A stretch of 8,129 nucleotides of DNA. It comes from Actinomycetota bacterium. GTDB taxonomy: Bacteria; Actinomycetota; Thermoleophilia; Gaiellales; Gaiellaceae. The stretch lies in NCBI GenBank assembly GCA_020029625.1, contig JAIBJP010000082.1:1-8129 (forward strand), written 5' to 3'. Both the position numbers and the translations under genes were made by a program. Below, piece after piece: positions 5,429 to 8,129 of this stretch (its first letter is position 1; every line of letters starts with the position of its first letter). The notes under the pieces were generated by a model that worked only from the letters and a program-made list of their open reading frames with translations, was not told the origin of the DNA and made no database searches.

Positions 5429-8129
<2,701 letters not shown>

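Overview
The window is a GC-rich chromosomal segment carrying housekeeping genes of the transcription and translation machinery. All of these lie on the minus strand, with one signalling gene set between them on the plus strand. In transcription order (right to left) the minus strand reads rpoC (3' two-thirds), then, after the plus-strand gene, rpsL (S12), rpsG (S7), fusA (EF-G) and tuf (EF-Tu, 5' third only). This is the classical rpoBC/str arrangement. High GC, codon use that leaves the antisense frames open, the actinobacterial-style EF-Tu P-loop GHIDHGKT and an RpoC without the long trigger-loop insertion of Proteobacteria suggest Actinomycetota. A deep-branching class such as Thermoleophilia is a guess and cannot be proved from this window.

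Right part (5429-8129): rpoC with the catalytic NADFDGD motif, the second zinc site, the trigger loop and an acidic C-terminal tail. It ends in a strong intrinsic terminator (5378-5410). Centre (4007-5161): a plus-strand gene for a membrane-anchored GAF-GGDEF diguanylate cyclase with intact catalytic and inhibitory (RxxD) sites. It is convergent with rpoC and divergent from rpsL. The convergent gap holds opposing terminator candidates and a perfect DnaA-box 9-mer. The divergent gap (3729-4006) is dense in short palindromes and direct repeats, with a plausible rpsL promoter.

Left part (1-3728): the str operon. rpsL appears to start at TTG. The rpsL-rpsG and rpsG-fusA gaps carry two copies of the same two-part module: a 25-nt identical block just after the upstream stop codon, and a 27-nt near-identical block carrying the Shine-Dalgarno just before the next start. 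The blocks can pair with each other across the SD, and both copies keep the same predicted hairpins although other bases differ. The rpsG-fusA copy is interrupted by a large nested inverted repeat. This is the most interesting signal here: a duplicated intercistronic RNA element, placed where S7-mediated translational control of the str operon is known to act in E. coli.

The str genes supply S12, S7, EF-G and EF-Tu for decoding and elongation, and rpoC supplies the RNA polymerase beta' subunit. The cyclase would make c-di-GMP under unknown sensory control. Nothing here resembles a defence system, a mobile element or a CRISPR array.
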